Shown here: positions 59,182 through 64,000 of the stretch, one piece after another
How the letters are laid out: each line of letters begins with the position of its first letter
How positions within the stretch are numbered: position 1 is the stretch's first letter
NCBI GenBank assembly: GCA_002786025.1
Contig: NHNW01000078.1
Coordinates: 63,578-127,577 of the forward strand
Source: Zasmidium citrigriseum
Taxonomy: Eukaryota > Ascomycota > Dothideomycetes > Mycosphaerellales > Mycosphaerellaceae
Length of the DNA stretch: 64,000 nt
Reading direction: 5' to 3'
Position numbers and translations under genes: made by a program
The notes under the pieces: model-generated
What the model was told of the DNA's origin: nothing
Seen by the model: the letters and a program-made list of their open reading frames with translations, nothing else
Database searches by the model: none

Positions 59182-61393
59182 ATGATGTCGACGTCGAGCA
59201 GTTCGAAAGACGACCACAAGAGCTCAGAGGCCTCCAACGCCCCCACGCCGCCGCCACCGACGCAGAAGAAGCACTTTGCGTCGCTGCCAGAAGTGCTCCT
59301 TGGTCACCATACGAGCGACTCCGGCGACGTCCTCTCCTCGCCCATCACGCTGAAGAACAGGTGATGCTCCTCGTCCTCCTCTTCTCTACACTCTTTTAGC
59401 ATACTTATTCTATAATATCATTATGTCTGCCAGCGAAACCTCCTCACTCGTCCGAATCCCCTCCCCAACCAAAATCAAAGCCGAGCACCACATCAACCTC
59501 GTCGATCATACCGTCTCACGGACACCGTCGTATCTTGGTACTGATGCATATAACAGCGAAAATGAGGGACCCGTCACGCCTGGCGCATCTGGACTGTACA
59601 AGCGCATGACCAACAATTCCATCCGTCAGACCGTGCGCCAAGAATATACCCGGCAAAAGTATGCCAAATACAGCCAAGGACGGTACAATGTGACAGGTGG
59701 TCCTCAGCCACCTGATGAAGATACTGTCAATGCTCCACAGGTGGGCCAAGAGGCATCGGCCGCTCAGAAGAGTTATCTCGAACGCGCGCAAACCAAAGCC
59801 AAAGCATATTTGCAGCGGAAGAAGACGCTGGGCAAGGGCGATGTCGACGACGTCGTTGTAGACGTGCTGTACGAGAACCAGCGGGGCATGTTCTTCTTTG
59901 GCATACCAAAATACTCTTCCAATTCTCTTCTACCGAGCGATCCAAGGCCGTGGCAGAATGGCCAATTCCGAACGAGCGCGGTCGATATTCGCAATGCGCA
60001 AGTACCCGATCCGAGCTGGGAATGGGCATGGAAGAGCTGGTATGTTGACATGTCTCGCGACGTTGATGAGGAGGGTTGGGAGTATAGTTTTGCATTCGTT
60101 GGCAAAGGAGGTGCTACGTTCGCCTGGCATGGCAACCATCCGTGGTTCCACAGTTTCGTAAGGAGACGTCGCTGGTTGAGGATGCGGCGAAGAAAGGACA
60201 CGAAGCATCACACCAAGGAGAAGGGCCATGAGCTGACGGCCGACTACTTCACGATTCACCCCAAATCCCTGATGAGCGGGCAAGCGTCCTCGAATGGAAC
60301 TGCGCTCGTCAAAGGCCCTGTTCTAAATGTTGAGGAGATTGATATCAACAGCATTGGCGACCTCTTACTGGCTCTACGCAGGTCCACCATCGACAGAGAG
60401 AAGATCCTTGCCATCAAGAAGTTCACCAATGGAGGAGGCGACGAGCTGTTCTACCTCAGCGATCGTATGGAGGAGATCATGGGAATGCTGATGTTCCAAT
60501 CGTCGCGGCGGCAGTTGTTGAGCGATCTGACATCCCGACATGAGGAGGCTCATCGCCAACAGAAAGAGCTTGCTGGCCACGAACACGAAGACAACGAGCA
60601 GAAGCAGAAGGAACATGAAAAGAAGGCAAAGCATGCCGACAATCTGCTGAAGGCTGTGCATGCTGCCGAGGAGCAGGTGCAGAAGCTGGAATATTGGTCC
60701 GACATCAAAGGCATGGGTGCTCCGCTAGCGAATGGCAAGGAGGAAGGCCATGCGACTCCGAGCTTTCAAAACAAGCAGAAAGCATCCGAAGGCGCTCCTG
60801 AGCCGCACAAGCACGCCGAGCATGGCAATAACACTGCTTACGAGACGGCTTCTGAAGCGCCCAGTAAGAAGAGCAGTGTCTGGTACGATTCGGAATCCAA
60901 ACGATCGAGGGGGAGGGATAGCGCATCAGACGATGACCTGGAACGATACACGACTGCAAGCGAGACACCATCCGAGAAGACTGTCAAGAGCAAAGGAAAG
61001 GGCAAGGCGAGGGCCCTTGATGGGGTCGCTGAGGAAGCAGTAGAAGATGATGAGACTCTGACGACTACAACGACTGGTGCGCGAGGGAACAGACGCAGCG
61101 TCCAGATTGTCGATCCCGTTCCCGAAGACATGAGTGAGCAGGTACTTGGAGATGACCATGGCAGCGCTGGAGGCTGACTCGCTGGGATAGATGGCGATGA
61201 CAGCGATGAATACTCTTCTGGACTAACCTCGCCAGGCTCACCGATTGATCGCGGTGAAGCGAAGACGCCGGACAGCGTGGCAGGTGAGTGTGCTCTGAAC
61301 CTGACCGTACTTCAGACCTGCTGACACGATGAACCAGGTTTCATGAAGGAAATGCGGAAGCCCAAAAACTTCATTGACATGGCCTTTGGATAA
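59182..61393 (+). CDS. Dysferlin-domain (DysF) protein, Pex23/Spo73-like, 675 aa
   Basis: Four exons: 59182-59360, 59434-61133, 61191-61283, 61338-61393 (introns 73, 57 and 54 nt). Exon 1 starts MMSTSSSSKDDHKSSEASNA; its end joins LKN to SETSSLVRIPSP. The DysF domain is at about residues 202-314: VLYENQRGMFFFGIPKYSSN, WQNGQFRTSAVDIRNAQVPD, SWEWAWKSWYVDM and WHGNHPWFHSFVRRRRWLRM, with the conserved Trp/Arg pattern. A coiled, Glu/Lys-rich region follows (about 420-480), then a Ser-rich part. Exons 3-4 restore a conserved end (FMKEMRKPKNFIDMAFG). Unlike peroxins Pex30-32 there is no membrane helix cluster, so it is closer to the soluble Spo73/Mug65 type. A lipid or organelle-membrane contact role is inferred. 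Confidence 0.88.
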
Positions 61394-62991
61394 GGCAACG
61401 ACTTGACTGCACGTATCGTCTCTCGATATCTCATTTGTGCATGGTCCCTTCTCAGCATTACAAGCGATGGGTCTCTTTTAGCGAAGGCGTTTTTGAACAT
61501 ACTGGTTGCGTAGCGAGCGGCATACCCACATGGGCATTGGATGGGGATTGGGCACCATTGGATTGGGAAAGGTATGTTGTTACATCGGCAGGACCCATGG
61601 GTAGCAACAGAACCGCATGAGCACATCTTTTATGAATTGAAAAGATATCAATACTTCGCTTCTCTTTCGCGTTGCATGGCGGCAGCTGACTTGTAGGAGA
61701 CTCGAATGGACTCCGTGTGTCACATTATCAACGACTACTTTCCACGCCTTATCCCAATGGCAAGGAAAAACATGCGCGACTGCTTTGAAGCGTTTGTCGC
61801 TCCTTCCATCTTTGTCGCGCGATCTTACTTTCTCCGCGTCTGATTGGTCGGATTTCCCCAACCTCACTTCATTCGACTTTCACATGCAAAAAGTCGCGAG
61901 AGCACCCACGAAACCTTCCACGACACAAGACGGCATGAAATAGAGCTTAGTGAGACTACGAAAGAAGCCAAATGAATACAAAGCTGGAGTCGCCTCCGAA
62001 ATACGCTCTGACGAACCACCATCGCCGTTTAGGTCATGCACTGAGGCCTCGAGGCAGCGGGAGTGATTTTCGCCCATGCTTTGCGCAGACGACATCTCGT
62101 CCTCGTGCGGCTTATAGCTATTTGTGGTTTTGTGACAGTTTATGCGAATGGTATAGTCATTTGGGTGGCGGAAAAGTTTGGAGGCGCGCAAGATGGTCAC
62201 CACCGCATGGCCCTGTGATACCCCGCAACGTACGTGTTTGTTCATCAAGTACATCAACTACGAGCGTCGTCTGATGCGGCTCCCACAGGTCTTCGGTTTA
62301 CAGCGCAAAGCCTCGTCCCAGTGTCGTGTTCAACGCCTATGACCTAGCTGCCCTCCTGAGCACCCCGCCCCGCCATTCACCGACCGCAGAGTGACTCAGG
62401 ACCCTGTTCGGGCGGAGCAGGGTCATCCGGAGCGGCCTCGGCCGGCCGACAATAGCAAAGCAGAATAGTAGCCATTGGCCTATTGTGGAAGCATGACTAG
62501 ACCGTCTGTTCACCAGCCGACAATAGCAAAGCAGAATAGTAGCCCATTGGCCTATCGTGGAAGCATGACCAGCTCGTCTGTTCACAATAGCAAGCGCATT
62601 GTCGCGGCATGACTACTATTGTGCGCTATTCAACGTGTCGCTGCGGCTCTTCAACTATTGTTGGACGCATGACAATAGACCTCAAAAATTACTTAAGACC
62701 ACTCCGTTTCTCGTCCTTCCAGATTTCCTTCTTCTCTTCTACAACAACCAGCAACCGCAACCTTCCAGCCTTCAAGCCTTCTTCAAGCAAGCTCAAGCAC
62801 TCACCAACACTCACGATCACCAACAACTACCCAAGACTCCTTCCGACGTCTACACAAGCTCTCTGACACACGTTGCCGGCCAACGTCAAGACACACAAGA
62901 CTCTTCTACAAGACGACCATCCAGTCCTCAGTCTTCGAGACTCCTTCTATACCTGTCAACCTACCCAGTCACCAGACTTCAGCAAGCAGCA
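61394..62991. other. Intergenic, 1.6 kb, with tandem repeat and CT-rich leader
   Basis: No gene supported. Contains the 71-bp tandem repeat (listed separately). From about 62700 the sequence becomes a long C/T- and CAA-rich tract (CTTCTTCTCTTCTACAAC-like) up to the ATG at 62992, typical of a strongly transcribed fungal gene's 5' leader. Confidence 0.55.
62446..62590. repeat. 71-bp tandem direct repeat with inner inverted repeat
   Basis: Unit 1 begins at 62446 (CCGACAATAGCAAAGCAGAA) and unit 2 at 62517 with the same 20 bases; both continue through ATAGTAGCC(C)ATTGGCCTAT, then GTGGAAGCATGAC and CGTCTGTTCAC. About nine of ten positions agree. A third, degenerate and shorter start (ACAATAGCAAGCG) occurs at 62584. 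Inside each unit ACAATAG and CTATTGT are reverse complements about 25 bases apart, so a hairpin is possible. Confidence 0.85.
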
Positions 62992-64000
62992 ATGTCTACC
63001 TACAACAAGATGTCCATTGCCAACATGATCAACAACGAGACCTCCAACGACTCGACTGTCAACACTGCTTCTCCCAGCAAGATGTCGATCAACAGCATGA
63101 TCAACGGCTCCGAGTCCTCTTCCAACATGGCCGATACCGAGATGTCGAACAATGACATGTCCTCCGCCAGCAGGACCTCTGAAATCAAGTCCTCTGCAAA
63201 CACCTCCTTTGACGACAAGGCCTCTACGAACAAGCTCTTTTCCGACACGTCTTCCTACGAGATTTCCACCGATGCCAAGTCATCTGCCAGCAACTCCTCT
63301 GAGAAGACGGCCTCCATCAACACCTCTTCCGCCAGCAAGTCCTCCGACAGCGAGTTGTCCAAGAACACGATCTCCAGCAAGGCTGCTACCACCACGACCA
63401 ACGGTCCGGCTTCTACCAACTCCGACAAGTCTCCCGTCTCTTCCAACAGCGTGTCCTCAGGCAAAGCTCCGGCTCCGACCTCATCCAACGTCCAGCAATG
63501 GGTAAGTATGAATGGCAGAACCCATACCTTTGCATGTTAGAGACATATACTGACTTCTGCTCTACAGCACTGCGCCGATCGTACTTGCAACACTGGCCAG
63601 ACCCTCCTCGACCGCAACGAGTACGGCCGCAAGGTCGTCAGCGACTTCTTTGGCCGCAACAAGCGTGAGACCAAGGAGATCGATCAAGACGTATGGCATA
63701 TGATGTGCCGTAAGTCGTACCAGCGAAACAAGTACAACGCCGAGAAGGGTGGTCCAAAGGTCCTCTGCGAGTTCTATCTCGAACACATCAAGGCACAACT
63801 CGACCGTATCAAGCTCTGGCGTCCCGACGCCAAATTCACCATCCAGCTTGAGAAGCCCGCGAAAGAGCGTTTAAACGCCTACCACGACGCTCTCCGCCGC
63901 AACGGTAACGATATTGAGAAGGGCAAGCAGCAAGTCGCCGTGCACCCCAAGGTTGGGTCAAAAGGCAAGCCGAAGCCACTCACCCTCGTCGAGGCGGTGC
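62992..64000 (+). CDS. Serine-rich protein with conserved C-terminal domain, 5' part only
   Basis: Exon 1 62992-63501 and exon 2 from 63568 to the window edge (no stop seen), intron 66 nt (GTAAGT...ACAG). Exon 1 encodes 170 residues of Ser/Asn/Thr/Lys low complexity with a repeated K-M-S-I-x-x-M-I-N core (KMSIANMINNE and KMSINSMINGS). Exon 2 starts a globular domain: HCADRTCNTGQTLLDRNEYG, RKVVSDFFGRNKRETKEID, VWHMMCRKSYQRNKYN and LDRIKLWRPDAKFTIQLEKP. I recall this Cys-containing domain from families of fungal proteins described only as hypothetical or ORP1-like; no biochemical role is known to me. Codon use is strongly biased and the leader is CT-rich, suggesting high expression. Confidence 0.75.

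Noticed and set aside
62446..62590. CRISPR-like array
   Set aside because: Only two full direct repeats with no spacers, in a eukaryotic genome.

Overview
This window is nuclear DNA from a filamentous ascomycete (Pezizomycotina). The families and the look of the orphan proteins suggest a Dothideomycete of the Mycosphaerellales/Capnodiales type, but that placement is inference. Evidence for a fungus: dense genes on both strands, almost all introns 45-110 nt with GTRNGY-like donors and YAG acceptors, G/C-rich third codon positions, CT-rich 5' leaders, and fungal families such as Boi-type SH3-SAM-PH, Erv25, Nha1-like, DUF7053, DUF3455 and dysferlin-domain proteins. No rRNA, tRNA, CRISPR array, intact transposon or prokaryotic signal was seen.

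Layout. 0-5 kb: the 3' end of an unknown gene, two orphan genes, a two-helix membrane protein and the twin-CX9C factor CMC1. 5-20 kb: a long SP-RING (SUMO-ligase type) protein, a Boi1/2-like polarity scaffold, a tiny multi-exon cysteine-repeat gene, a tandem-domain protein, a five-exon Baeyer-Villiger monooxygenase and a four-helix membrane protein. 20-34 kb: a C69-type dipeptidase homologue without its cysteine, a GFA-fold protein, TFIIH subunit TFB5, a single-pass PPxY membrane protein, a probably secreted beta-propeller, neutral ceramidase, the splicing factor SPF27/BCAS2, a disordered protein and a secreted DUF3455 protein. 34-37 kb is gene-poor. 37-50 kb: a LaeA/UMTA-type methyltransferase facing a frameshifted MFS transporter, Erv25, a Lys/Glu-rich protein, a BTB-like protein with a repetitive N-terminus, SDHAF2, an orphan and a cytochrome P450. 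50-64 kb: a disordered protein, a DUF7053 protein, an Nha1-like antiporter, a PLD-like protein, a small membrane-anchored coiled protein, a dysferlin-domain protein, a tandem repeat and the 5' part of a serine-rich gene running off the right edge.

Most genes are housekeeping or lineage-specific singletons and not one pathway. The oxidative enzymes (BVMO, P450, methyltransferase, broken MFS) are scattered among unrelated genes and do not form a convincing biosynthetic cluster. The most unusual objects are: the 88-residue Cys-repeat gene at 13.5-14.0 kb, whose best model needs a 2-nt micro-exon and whose exons look internally duplicated; the Ser-for-Cys dipeptidase homologue; the MFS gene with two opposite frameshifts; a beta-propeller protein with a signal peptide; and a 71-bp tandem repeat with an inner hairpin near the right end. 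All gene models were spliced by eye; no RNA or database evidence was available.
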